Virus record (IMG/VR): IMGVR_UViG_3300046171_000147
Coordinates: 1 to 37,378 of that record
DNA from: a virus
Strand: one strand, 5' to 3'
Length of the DNA: 37,378 nt
A model generated the notes under the pieces. It saw only the letters and a program-made list of their open reading frames with translations. It searched no databases and was not told the origin of the DNA. The stretch's first letter is position 1. Each line of letters opens with the position of its first letter. Shown here one piece after another: positions 6,895 through 12,725 of the stretch. Made by a program: the position numbers and the translations under genes.

Positions 6895-7132
6895 TCTGCT
6901 GCCAGCAAAGAAAGCTGCGGCCATCTGCTTCGGGGATAACCATGAAAACAGCTATCGAAGATTTCTGCGCCTTTTGGCGAGCAAAGAGCTGGCATCTGTC
7001 AGGGTCGGCAAAGCGATCTACGTCAAACGCACAGATCTGGAAAACTGGCTCGGAATTTCTGGTCTACCCGTCGGGGAACGATCTTTGCGCGCTGATCGAC
7101 GGCCAGCTGCACAAGAGACAGCTGACGGCTGA
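6875..7132 (+). CDS. Excisionase-like MerR-type DNA-binding protein
   Basis: The ATG at 6875 follows AAAGGAG by a good distance. The first 55 residues show the excisionase (HTH_17/MerR) pattern: LLPAKKAAAICFG, a helix (SYRRFLRLLASKEL), then ASVRVGKAIYVKRTDLENWLG. In temperate phages such proteins bind attP and switch the integrase to excision. The last 26 residues (after about 7070) look unnatural and Arg-rich. The +1 frame from a GGGG run at 7073-7076 continues as a normal-looking helical tail to 7214, so the true protein may be about 112 residues. Confidence 0.6.
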   Translation: MTISDSNLLPAKKAAAICFGDNHENSYRRFLRLLASKELASVRVGKAIYVKRTDLENWLGISGLPVGERSLRADRRPAAQETADG

Positions 7133-7214
7133 TGAGCTCGACAACCTCGCGTTCAGATTCCACGAAGCCGCCCGAGAAACCCGACGAAGGGTTTACGGAC
7201 GACCCGAGAGCTGA
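7077..7214 (+). CDS. Frame-shifted continuation of the excisionase-like protein
   Basis: This +1 frame encodes NDLCALIDGQLHKRQL, then TADELDNLAFRFHEAARET, a well-behaved amphipathic sequence, and ends in TGA inside the strong GAGGAGG site of the next gene. It has no ATG, GTG or TTG of its own after 6942. The simplest reading is that one base in the GGGG run is extra, or that the ribosome shifts +1 there. Confidence 0.45.
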   Translation, partial: NDLCALIDGQLHKRQLTADELDNLAFRFHEAARETRRRVYGRPES

Positions 7215-7233
7215 GGAGGCTGACAAGCATGGT

Positions 7234-7434
7234 GTGTACTACCAGCCCGAGACAATCGTGCCGAGCGTCACACTGGACAACTATTTGGCATCACCAGACT
7301 ACATGCCATATCACGCAAGACATCAGAAGGGACAAAATGATGCAAAAGAAAAAAGCAAGGAGCTGGACGCCAGCTCAGAAAGCGAACCAATCAAAAAAAA
7401 TGAGAGCCTACTGGGCCGCAAGAAAAGAGAATGA
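7234..7434 (+). CDS. Small hypothetical protein
   Basis: A 66-residue frame using a GTG 14 nt after GAGGAGG. The first 35 residues (YYQPETIVPSVTLDNYLASP and onward) look like a real folded protein and the tail is charged and Lys-rich. The same frame is open from an ATG at 7132, but the sequence before 7234 looks like a shadow of the excisionase tail. No family was recognised, and the start is uncertain. Confidence 0.4.
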   Translation: MYYQPETIVPSVTLDNYLASPDYMPYHARHQKGQNDAKEKSKELDASSESEPIKKNESLLGRKKRE

Positions 7435-7486
7435 ACAAAAGCCGGAACCATGGTGGCGCCGGCTGCTGCAATCGGTCTTTTCTTGA
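7337..7486 (+). CDS. Small basic protein, last gene of the recombination operon
   Basis: 49 residues from the ATG at 7337 after GAAGGGA. It contains RSWTPAQKANQSKKMRAYWAARK, the W-T/S-P-x-Q-x-x-x-S-x-x-M-x-A-YW motif of tiny phage and bacterial proteins that is probably nucleic-acid binding, then an aromatic tail (PWWRRLLQSVF). It overlaps the previous gene in another frame and ends 10 bp before the terminator. Confidence 0.5.
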   Translation: MMQKKKARSWTPAQKANQSKKMRAYWAARKENEQKPEPWWRRLLQSVFS

Positions 7487-7495
7487 ACTCGAACT

Positions 7496-7518
7496 GGGGG
7501 CTTTACAGCCCCCTTTTT
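7496..7518 (+). terminator. Rho-independent terminator of the recombination operon
   Basis: Stem GGGGGCT (7496-7502), loop TTAC, stem AGCCCCC (7507-7513), then TTTTT. It closes the plus-strand operon. The convergent minus-strand gene stops inside the loop (TTA at 7503-7505), so the two units share a boundary with no spare sequence. Confidence 0.85.
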
Positions 7519-7838
7519 ACTGCCATGAACGGTTTGTTGGTCACGATTGCTGGCCTGTTGTCGTTATCTTCTTCGCAGACACCCGCAATCCAGTTTCTCA
7601 CATCACAAAGCTGATCATCTGACATTGTGGGGCAGCGAACCTCCAGCCATTCTGGGAAGCCTTTTACCTCCCAAGTCCCAGAGATGCGCGCATTAGCGTG
7701 CATGTGATATTGCCAGTTGCCGCGCCGCACCCTTACGCGGATCTCATGGTCGCCAAATGCCCAGCGTGTTTCGTGTGCGCCCTTGGTCTTGTAGCCGCCA
7801 CCGACACGATACATTTCGATCAGGCGCGCGGCTTCCAT
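7503..7838 (-). CDS. Hypothetical protein
   Basis: 111 residues. It has an N-terminal helix, then basic beta-like strands (HEIRVRVRRGNWQYHMHANA), an EWLEVRCP strand and a C-terminal DQLCDVRNWIAGV helix. Two cysteines are spaced about 10 apart. No family was recognised. It is the last gene of the five-gene minus operon starting at 9023; its ATG lies directly after the upstream stop. Confidence 0.6.
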   Translation of the reverse strand: MEAARLIEMYRVGGGYKTKGAHETRWAFGDHEIRVRVRRGNWQYHMHANARISGTWEVKGFPEWLEVRCPTMSDDQLCDVRNWIAGVCEEDNDNRPAIVTNKPFMAVKRGL

Positions 7839-8051
7839 CTATTCGGCCTCCTCAACCAACCACCAGAAAACAGTCTTACCGATGACTTTTGTTTTCGCCT
7901 CTTTGTTGTGGAGGAATGTTGCCTCCCAGAACTCCTCAAGCGCCTCAAAAGTATCGAAAGTTTTTTTCGCGTATTGCTTGCCGTTCTTTTCGGCAGCGTA
8001 CCCATCGCCGTCCGTAAACTTCGCGAGAATTTTTACACCGTTGTCTGTCAT
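7839..8051 (-). CDS. Small hypothetical protein
   Basis: 70 residues with many Lys, Glu and aromatic residues; it ends in VFWWLVEEAE. The start ATG overlaps the stop of the zinc-ribbon gene (ATGA), and an AAAGGAGATT site precedes it. No domain was recognised. It is co-transcribed with the zinc-ribbon protein and may act with it. Confidence 0.6.
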   Translation of the reverse strand: MTDNGVKILAKFTDGDGYAAEKNGKQYAKKTFDTFEALEEFWEATFLHNKEAKTKVIGKTVFWWLVEEAE

Positions 8052-8653
8052 GCAATCTCCTTTGGCCGTTGAATGACTGTCTGTTTGGTCCCGTCATACT
8101 CGTCGTGGGCCTTGACAGTCGCTTTGATTTTTATGGCGTCGCCTTTTTGTCCGAGGCGATTGCCCCGATAGTGGAACACGTTGCCAGCTGGGTCGGTCAT
8201 GGTGTTGAACCATGTGGTGCCGTAGTACCCATCGAAGCTTTTTGCGAACACGATCTTGGCGTCGATCTCAATCCGCTCGCCGACTTTGCCGACGTGCTGG
8301 CTGACAGCTGCAGCCTTGATCTTGGCAATCGCAGCGAAACCCCGCGCGACTGTGAACTTGAGATCTTTGATCTTGAGGATTTCAAGGTTGACTAGGAACC
8401 GCGCTTTTTCTTTGGCTTTTGTCTTGGCCCGTGCCTTGATATGGCCGGCGGCCTGCTTGGCTGTGTAAAGCCGAGCTGGCTTCGTGCCGATGCCCCAACA
8501 ATGAAAACACCGGCCGCCTTGGACGTGCATGTAAATGAGTCGGACGCCATTGTCACAATATCCACAAGGCGCCCTGCCGTAGAGCTTGCCGTCTTTTGTC
8601 GTGACGGCGCCCGTGTATGGTTTGTCAGCAGCGTAGAGGTAGTGCTCGGTCAT
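8048..8653 (-). CDS. Zinc-ribbon protein with OB-like C-terminal domain
   Basis: 201 residues. Near the N-terminus PCGYCDNG and, about 20 residues on, CFHCWG form a C-x2-C...C-x2-C zinc ribbon. A Lys/Ala-rich linker follows. The C-terminal 80 residues are beta-rich (GERIEIDAKIVFAKSF, GDAIKIKATVKAHDEY, TKQTVIQRPKE). The pattern K-x-T-V-K-x-H-x-E-Y-x-G-x-K-Q-T recurs in phage and plasmid proteins thought to have an OB fold. A single-strand DNA-binding or replication accessory role is plausible. Confidence 0.55.
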   Translation of the reverse strand: MTEHYLYAADKPYTGAVTTKDGKLYGRAPCGYCDNGVRLIYMHVQGGRCFHCWGIGTKPARLYTAKQAAGHIKARAKTKAKEKARFLVNLEILKIKDLKFTVARGFAAIAKIKAAAVSQHVGKVGERIEIDAKIVFAKSFDGYYGTTWFNTMTDPAGNVFHYRGNRLGQKGDAIKIKATVKAHDEYDGTKQTVIQRPKEIA

Positions 8654-8922
8654 CCGGCCACCCCGTTCACTTCCCAGTTATAAATCTCAAGAGCCTCATC
8701 GAGCATCTCGTCAAACACAGCGACGAGCTCATCCCGATAGAGCCCAGTGAACGCTGTCTTTGTTTCATTCTCAATACCCAGCGTTTTCATAATGTAGGCT
8801 AGTGTTTTCGCAGTCTTTGCCATCCCAACAGCGCCAGCGTCAGCGTCAAAGCAAATGACCTTGACGGCCTCTTTGCCCAACTCGCCGTTGAAATCCATCC
8901 CGAAAGTCTTGATTTTACCCAT
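8650..8922 (-). CDS. Small hypothetical protein
   Basis: 90 residues from the ATG at 8922, which overlaps the stop of the membrane peptide (TAATG), with GGGAGG as ribosome site. It has a strand-helix start (VKVICFDADAG), then a helical acidic C-terminal half (DELVAVFDEMLDEALEIYN). No family was recognised. The helical tail could mediate dimerisation. Confidence 0.6.
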   Translation of the reverse strand: MGKIKTFGMDFNGELGKEAVKVICFDADAGAVGMAKTAKTLAYIMKTLGIENETKTAFTGLYRDELVAVFDEMLDEALEIYNWEVNGVAG

Positions 8923-9023
8923 TACGCAGCACCTCCCACTATCGCCAAAAATAATGGGCCGCAAAGCGTTAAAGCGCCGGCGACCCACATGAACATTTCT
9001 TCGGTAGTCATTTCTAAAACCAT
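8922..9023 (-). CDS. 33-residue membrane peptide, first gene of operon
   Basis: A short frame with a strong AAGGAG site seven nt before the ATG at 9023. It has an acidic N-terminus (MVLEMTTEEMF) and one hydrophobic helix (about residues 12-31) ending in GGAA. The TAATG overlap with the next gene argues for translation. It is the first gene after the 9044-9072 promoter. Function unknown. Confidence 0.5.
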   Translation of the reverse strand: MVLEMTTEEMFMWVAGALTLCGPLFLAIVGGAA

Positions 9024-9043
9024 CAAACACTCCTTACACAATT

Positions 9044-9072
9044 AATATGGGGTGCTTGACGTATTCCGTCAA
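9044..9072 (-). promoter_or_regulatory. Promoter with perfect operator palindrome, 9023 operon
   Basis: On the minus strand TTGACG (9067-9072), 17 nt, CATATT (9044-9049). The -35 is one arm of palindrome copy 4 at 9056-9072, TTGACG-TATTC-CGTCAA, the only copy with perfect 6-bp arms. It lies just downstream of the integrase stop, so the 9023 operon has its own repressible promoter. Confidence 0.7.
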
Positions 9073-9078
9073 GGTATA

Positions 9079-10221
9079 TTACGCAAAAATATCGTCGATT
9101 GTGTTGGCGAGCTCAATTTCCTCCTCCTCGTCAGCAAGCCAATGACCATAGGTATCTTGCGTGATCAGCGTGTTTTCGTGGCCCATCAGGTTCGCAACGG
9201 TCCACAGATCTTCCTGACCAAATTTCTTGAGCAGCATCGAAGCGTAGTGGTGCCGCAGCTCATGCCATGTAACGTGCTGGACACCCGCATCCGAACAAGC
9301 CTGCGAGATTGCCTCGACAAAGCGCTGTCCAGCGAGCACCAGCCCTGTCGTCGAAGGCCAGACGTAGGTGTGCAGCTCGGGCCGGCCTAACGCCATGTAG
9401 CGCTCCCGCAGCTCGTCTGCGACAAAGGCAGGAACATTGACATCTCGGATGCCAGCTTCTGTCTTGGGCTCTCCGATATCGTAGGTGCGAGCTTTGACAG
9501 CTTTCGTTACATGCACCTTACAACCCAAGTTGCTGGGCTCAAGCAGGCCGGTGAAGTCACCCCATGTCAGGCACCGCTGCTCGCCTTGCCGCAGGCCGGT
9601 TGTCCGAGCGAACTGTGCCATCAGTTTCCACTTGCCGCGCATCGCACCGATGATCTTGTCAATCAGCTGTGGGCTGATCCGTCGCGCTTTCTCTTTCTTT
9701 TTCTCTGTAACCCCGCCGTGAATCGGCCGCACAACTTTTGCAGGATTGGTGGTCCGACAGCCACACTTGATAGCGTGGGTCAGCATCGGCTTGAGAGCTG
9801 CCCAGAAATTCTTGCATGTCTTGAGCGTCCGTCCCTCCATGACTTGCGGCAGCAGATCCATTTCTAGGTGCGCTGCGGTGAGCTCGGACACGACAACATC
9901 CTTGAGCTTCTTACCGGCCACTGTCATTTGAAGCATGGCTGACATATCACGCTGCTTGTTGATATGCGTTCCGGCTGTCAGGTTGCCGACATCGACGCGC
10001 AGCTGCTCAGCTTTTGACCACTCGACGAACAGCTTGCCCATCGTCCAGTCCCACGCATCAGAGCCAGTGTTTTCCTCATTAAACAGCTGGGCATAGCTCT
10101 GTGCTTTTTGTTTCGTGGCGAAGTAACGCTGTTTGCCACCAACAGCGCGCGCATCGACTGCAAATTTAGACCAGCCTTTTTTCGCGCGCGACTTGTGAAC
10201 TTTTACCTCAACAGCAGTCAT
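9079..10221 (-). CDS. int: Tyrosine integrase
   Basis: A 380-residue phage tyrosine recombinase of normal length. Residues 1-60 are basic and likely bind the arm sites, about 60-170 form the core-binding domain, and the rest is the catalytic domain. Active-site residues visible: Arg211 (TTGLRQGE), Lys253 (EPKTEAG), His320 and Arg323 (WHELRHHYA), His348 (MGHEN) and nucleophile Tyr358 (DTYGHW). The ATG overlaps the stop of the upstream gene (ATGA). It is the last gene of the unit starting at 10675 and lies next to attP, as in typical integrating phages. Confidence 0.95.
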   Translation of the reverse strand: MTAVEVKVHKSRAKKGWSKFAVDARAVGGKQRYFATKQKAQSYAQLFNEENTGSDAWDWTMGKLFVEWSKAEQLRVDVGNLTAGTHINKQRDMSAMLQMTVAGKKLKDVVVSELTAAHLEMDLLPQVMEGRTLKTCKNFWAALKPMLTHAIKCGCRTTNPAKVVRPIHGGVTEKKKEKARRISPQLIDKIIGAMRGKWKLMAQFARTTGLRQGEQRCLTWGDFTGLLEPSNLGCKVHVTKAVKARTYDIGEPKTEAGIRDVNVPAFVADELRERYMALGRPELHTYVWPSTTGLVLAGQRFVEAISQACSDAGVQHVTWHELRHHYASMLLKKFGQEDLWTVANLMGHENTLITQDTYGHWLADEEEEIELANTIDDIFA

Positions 10222-10484
10222 GCGGCAGCTCCGGCGTAGTACGGAAACATCTCGACGCTGAAATCATCGTTGCCCTGCATGTGATCAACGTAATACTCGT
10301 AGGCGCAATGCTGAACATTCTGGTCGATTATGTCAGTGACGCCCAGATCAATAGCATCCACCCATGCCCAGAACGCATATTTGTTGACTTGCTCTTGCCC
10401 CCCCAATCCAGAGAAGCCGCCAAGATTGAAAAACAGATCTTGTAGTCTCCACTTTTCGGCTGTTGTCATTTTTAATTTTGTCAT
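10218..10484 (-). CDS. Small hypothetical protein upstream of integrase
   Basis: 88 residues from the ATG at 10484, which overlaps the upstream stop (TAATG); a GGAGGAG site is about ten nt upstream. The protein is acidic and aromatic (KYAFWAWVDAIDLG, NVQHCAYEYYVDHM). No family was recognised. Coupled to the integrase by a 4-bp overlap, it may influence integration or be a passenger. Confidence 0.55.
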   Translation of the reverse strand: MTKLKMTTAEKWRLQDLFFNLGGFSGLGGQEQVNKYAFWAWVDAIDLGVTDIIDQNVQHCAYEYYVDHMQGNDDFSVEMFPYYAGAAA

Positions 10485-10675
10485 TACCACTCTCCTCCTT
10501 CCGTCACTGGACGAGCTGTCACAAGGAATGGCTTAACGCCAAATTCAGGAGCCTCCTTCCAAGCGCGCGCGATGCCGTCCTCCTCAGCGCCACGCCATGT
10601 GAAAGCCTTGAATGGCTCATGGTCTTGTTTGACTGTGAGATCAGGCCAGACCCAGATTTCGTAATGTTCCGTCAT
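10484..10675 (-). CDS. Small hypothetical protein, first gene of integrase operon
   Basis: 63 residues, rich in Trp (YEIWVWPDL, KAFTWRGAEE, final W). A CAAGGAGG site precedes the ATG. Sequence and size do not match a known directionality factor. It is the first gene under the 10686-10732 promoter/operator, so it would be expressed together with the integrase. Confidence 0.55.
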   Translation of the reverse strand: MTEHYEIWVWPDLTVKQDHEPFKAFTWRGAEEDGIARAWKEAPEFGVKPFLVTARPVTEGGEW

Positions 10676-10685
10676 TCGTTAACCT

Positions 10686-10732
10686 CCTTGTCGTTACACG
10701 TCAAATATAGGCACGTTTTAGGATAACTTCAA
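10686..10732 (-). promoter_or_regulatory. Integrase-operon promoter with downstream operator
   Basis: On the minus strand TTGAAG (10727-10732), 17 nt, TATATT (10704-10709). Operator copy 5, TTGACG-TGTAA-CGACAA, follows at 10688-10704 over the start of transcription. Unlike the other units, the palindrome here blocks from downstream rather than supplying the -35. Confidence 0.65.
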
Positions 10733-10773
10733 CCGTGTGAATCGAAAAATCCTACACACGGGAGGTTTTTGCT

Positions 10774-10792
10774 TGTGATGCGTTTGTGATGC
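10774..10792 (+). repeat. Left arm-type repeats of attP (two TGTGATGC)
   Basis: TGTGATGC at 10774-10781 and 10785-10792, 3 bp apart, on the integrase side of the tRNA-like core. The same pair with the same spacing recurs at 10982-11000 and, inverted, at 37288-37306. This is the layout expected of integrase arm-binding sites. Confidence 0.65.
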
Positions 10793-10797
10793 GAAGC

Positions 10798-10834
10798 AAA
10801 AAAAAGCCCCCGTTTCCTAATGAAAACAGGAGCT
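10798..10834 (-). terminator. Terminator following the tRNA 3' end
   Basis: On the minus strand, arms 10822-10834 and 10805-10816 pair with two G-U wobbles (AGCTCCTGTTTT against AAACGGGGGCT) and are followed by eight Ts (10798-10805). It directly follows the tRNA CCA end, so it is probably the host tRNA gene's own terminator captured in the att core. Confidence 0.7.
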
Positions 10835-10839
10835 TAGAA

Positions 10840-10865
10840 TGGTGGTGAGGGTAGGATTCGAACCT
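10840..10865 (-). tRNA. tRNA 3'-end fragment within attP (not a complete tRNA)
   Basis: Minus strand: T-arm GGTTCGAATCC, then acceptor strand CCTCACC (10844-10850), A73 and an encoded CCA (10840-10842). The partner 5' acceptor (GGTGAGG) and anticodon arm are absent upstream, so this is only the 3' part that restores a host tRNA on integration. The isotype cannot be told from the fragment. Confidence 0.75.
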
Positions 10866-10981
10866 CCAAGAAAAGATCCCACCATATCCTCTAATCACCG
10901 GCAATGTCCTGTGAACATACCTTTCTATGACATATCGGGAAGCTCTGTGCAACCTCGGGATGCACAGGGATGGGAACATCT

Positions 10982-11022
10982 TGTGATGCGTTTGTGATGC
11001 GAAAAAATCCTGCTTGTGATGC
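10982..11022 (+). repeat. Right arm-type repeats of attP (three TGTGATGC)
   Basis: TGTGATGC at 10982-10989, 10993-11000 and 11015-11022 (spacers 3 and 14 bp). With the left pair this gives a two-plus-three arm arrangement around the core, all in the same orientation. Confidence 0.65.
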
Positions 11023-11041
11023 GGGTTTTTCGTAAATGCCC

Positions 11042-11070
11042 TTGACGTTTTACGTTAAGCTACATATCTT
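11042..11070 (+). promoter_or_regulatory. Promoter with operator, accessory gene cluster
   Basis: TTGACG (11042-11047), 17 nt, TATCTT (11065-11070). The -35 is the left arm of palindrome copy 6, TTGACG-TTTTA-CGTTAA (11042-11058). It lies 24 bp upstream of the first ATG of the five-gene plus-strand cluster, after the last attP arm site. Confidence 0.65.
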
Positions 11071-11094
11071 TATAGTGTAGCTAGAGGAGGAAAC

Positions 11095-11436
11095 ATGACC
11101 ATTAGTTTTTACAGCGAGGAAATGGCCTACGAGACAAACGGCCTGATCACCAAAACGACGTTAGACTACGACCCTGCCAAATACGAAACCGCAGAGGCAG
11201 CTGCCAAGGCGTTATACGGTGCTCTGGTTGCCAAGTACGGCAAAGGCGAGGTTGCCATCTACAGCCCAGAAGAAACAGCCAAGAACATGGGTGACAACTA
11301 CGCCTATTGGTGGGTCGCACATGAGGCCGGCGAGTATGACTGGGCTGTAGAAGCCAGCTTCAAGGTAGCCGGCAACGGCTGGCACACAGAGCCCTATTAC
11401 GGGTTTGACCTGATGTTTTTTGAAGATGACGAATAG
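11095..11436 (+). CDS. Strongly acidic hypothetical protein
   Basis: 113 residues, preceded by AGGAGGAAAC. By my count it has 21 Asp/Glu, 7 Lys and no Arg, with many Tyr and Trp, ending FFEDDE. Such composition is common in DNA-mimic and other host-takeover proteins but is not proof. No domain was recognised. It is the first gene of a cluster of five small genes that run opposite to all neighbours and lie between attP and the late operon. Confidence 0.65.
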   Translation: MTISFYSEEMAYETNGLITKTTLDYDPAKYETAEAAAKALYGALVAKYGKGEVAIYSPEETAKNMGDNYAYWWVAHEAGEYDWAVEASFKVAGNGWHTEPYYGFDLMFFEDDE

Positions 11437-11444
11437 GAGGAAAC

Positions 11445-11693
11445 ATGACTGCTTTCAATACATGGCTGGACACTTTTGTAGAGGAGAAGGGCATCGACAC
11501 TGAGATGACCTTCGAAGTCTACGGCGACGAATGGGGCTGGAATCTGATCCCGCTAGGTGCCGTGGTCGAGTACCTCAAGCATTGTGACGCCGGCACTCAG
11601 GCAGCGTTCAAAAACAAGGCTGTCCAGATCGACTTCAAAAACGGCAAGCTCGTCCCGTTCTTCGAATATCTCGCCAAAGGACTTGCCCAGTAA
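11445..11693 (+). CDS. Small acidic hypothetical protein
   Basis: 82 residues with AGGAGGAAAC just before the ATG. It is helical with a VYGDEWGWNLIPLGAVVEYL segment and a C-terminal FFEYLAKGL helix. The Asp/Glu excess is modest. No family was recognised. It shares its ribosome-site style and short spacing with the other members of the cluster. Confidence 0.6.
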   Translation: MTAFNTWLDTFVEEKGIDTEMTFEVYGDEWGWNLIPLGAVVEYLKHCDAGTQAAFKNKAVQIDFKNGKLVPFFEYLAKGLAQ

Positions 11694-11706
11694 CAGGAGG
11701 ACAAAC

Positions 11707-11949
11707 ATGCAGTACACACTGAACGGCACATACACCAGCGACGACGTTGTTCGCTTCATCGCAAGCATGGAGGCTATCGGTTACGAATGGACCGGCCTCG
11801 ACCCCAACACGATGCGCGACGACGGCACCATGGTTCAGCGGATTGAGCTGCACAACCAGCCTAAGTTCAAGGGTTTGTGCGGCCCCATGTGGGACGGCGA
11901 CAAGATCCGTTATGAAACGTGGGAAGTTTACGAAGCTCTGAGCAGATAG
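11707..11949 (+). CDS. Small hypothetical protein
   Basis: 80 residues from the ATG at 11707, eight nt after CAGGAGG. It starts with a beta hairpin (MQYTLNGTYTSDDVVRFI), then a helix and further strands (VQRIELHNQ, KIRYETWEVYE). The compact alpha/beta look suggests a folded domain. Not recognised. Confidence 0.6.
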   Translation: MQYTLNGTYTSDDVVRFIASMEAIGYEWTGLDPNTMRDDGTMVQRIELHNQPKFKGLCGPMWDGDKIRYETWEVYEALSR

Positions 11950-11959
11950 GAGGGAAGGC

Positions 11960-12211
11960 ATGAACAAGAACAAAGCCTACAAAATGGTCAGAACGCTGGG
12001 AAAAACTTTCCACAACGCAGCTGTCGATATTGAGTGCGTCAAACAAAAAGACGGCTGGAACAGCGACTTGTTCAACGGGCTCGCAGGGTTCAAGATCCTC
12101 AACTTAACAGACGAGGACATCCCTGACATCACCAAAGCCGTGGACATTGTGATGCGCGATGTCACCGAGCTCGTCTGGGAAGGCGTCCAGAAACACTACG
12201 AAGCAAACTAG
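11960..12211 (+). CDS. Small hypothetical protein
   Basis: 83 residues with a TAGGAGGGAAGG site. It has a basic N-terminal helix (NKNKAYKMVRTLGKTF), then a mostly helical, mildly acidic remainder (EDIPDITKAVDIVMRDVTELVW). No family was recognised. Fourth gene of the accessory cluster. Confidence 0.6.
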   Translation: MNKNKAYKMVRTLGKTFHNAAVDIECVKQKDGWNSDLFNGLAGFKILNLTDEDIPDITKAVDIVMRDVTELVWEGVQKHYEAN

Positions 12212-12219
12212 GAGGACAA

Positions 12220-12405
12220 ATGGCAATCACGGTTTTTGATATGAACAAGGAAGTCGAGCGGCTCAAACGTCGGCCGACATGGGAGCTCAAGGCGATGGTC
12301 AAGGCTCTCGGATTTCATGCGTGGGGGAATACCGACGAGGAGAACATGCGGCGTGAAGCCGGCAAGGCGGTTCTCAAGGAGCGTCGGAAAAAAGGCGGGA
12401 AGTAA
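12220..12405 (+). CDS. Small basic hypothetical protein
   Basis: 61 residues with AGGAGGACAA ahead of the ATG. It is helical and basic (EVERLKRRPTWELKAMVKALG, then EENMRREAGKAVLKERRKK), reminiscent of small nucleic-acid-binding helices. Last gene of the cluster, ending 25 bp before a strong terminator. Confidence 0.6.
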   Translation: MAITVFDMNKEVERLKRRPTWELKAMVKALGFHAWGNTDEENMRREAGKAVLKERRKKGGK

Positions 12406-12430
12406 TCTCGCTGACAACTAGCCAGCTGTG

Positions 12431-12462
12431 AGCTGGGGGCAAAACCCCCAGCTTTTATTTTT
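12431..12462 (+). terminator. Rho-independent terminator of accessory cluster
   Basis: A perfect 9-bp stem, AGCTGGGGG (12431-12439) and CCCCCAGCT (12445-12453), with a 5-nt loop, followed by a T-rich tail to 12462. It ends the plus-strand cluster. The convergent late operon finishes in the tail (stop at 12455-12457). Confidence 0.88.
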
Positions 12463-12571
12463 TGGATTTCATTATTTTCTTCTGAAGAAACTTGGGCAGC
12501 GTTTTCTGTTTTGCTGTCAGCTTGCCGGCTTTCTTTGCAGCCATCTTTTTTGCAGGCATTTTCTTTTTCAT
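12455..12571 (-). CDS. Very basic 38-residue peptide
   Basis: MKKKMPAKKMAAKK and onward, with nearly half Lys, ending KKIMKSKK. Its ATG lies 4 bp after the stop of the preceding small gene. The histone-tail-like composition suggests nucleic-acid binding. It is the last gene of the long late operon and stops inside the shared terminator. Confidence 0.5.
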   Translation of the reverse strand: MKKKMPAKKMAAKKAGKLTAKQKTLPKFLQKKIMKSKK

Positions 12572-12575
12572 GGCG

Positions 12576-12713
12576 TCACTTCTTCTTTTTCTTTTTCGGG
12601 AACCCAGCCTTCATGTTTGCATAGGCTTTCGGGCTGATCGTGCTTTTCTTCTTGCTCCGGCTGGTGCCGGCTTTGCGACGGGCATTTATGTTTGCGTACA
12701 ATCCACGGGGCAT
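12576..12713 (-). CDS. Small basic phage protein (MPRGLYANI family)
   Basis: 45 residues starting MPRGLYANINARRKAG and ending in a run of Lys. The start MPRGLYANI-x-A-R/K-R/K is one I recognise from short uncharacterised proteins of marine and other environmental phages. GGAGAGG is the ribosome site. It follows the lysis genes in the late operon. Function unknown. Confidence 0.65.
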   Translation of the reverse strand: MPRGLYANINARRKAGTSRSKKKSTISPKAYANMKAGFPKKKKKK

Positions 12714-12725
12714 GGGCCTCTCCTG

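Larger units (their letters stand above)
10774..11022. other. attP: Phage attachment site attP
   Basis: A 250-bp non-coding region beside the integrase operon: a pair of TGTGATGC arm repeats (10774-10792), a tRNA 3' end with its terminator (10805-10865, the likely core), about 110 bp of spacer, then three more arm repeats (10982-11022). Integration would rebuild the host tRNA gene. The exact crossover cannot be fixed without the host sequence. Confidence 0.8.

Noticed and set aside
6942-7214. Independent 90-residue gene from the ATG at 6942
   Set aside because: Its first half overlaps the well-supported excisionase-like domain and looks like out-of-frame sequence. Only the second half looks coding, best explained by a frame change.
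7132-7434. 100-residue reading from the ATG at 7132
   Set aside because: The part before 7234 is a shadow of the frame that continues the excisionase-like protein, and no ribosome site precedes it. A start near 7234 after GAGGAGG fits better.
10840-10865. A complete phage-encoded tRNA
   Set aside because: No 5' acceptor, D-arm or anticodon arm with matching pairs lies upstream; only the 3' end is present.
10752-10979. 75-residue minus frame across attP
   Set aside because: It spans the arm repeats, terminator and tRNA fragment; its sequence is explained by attP and it has no ribosome site.
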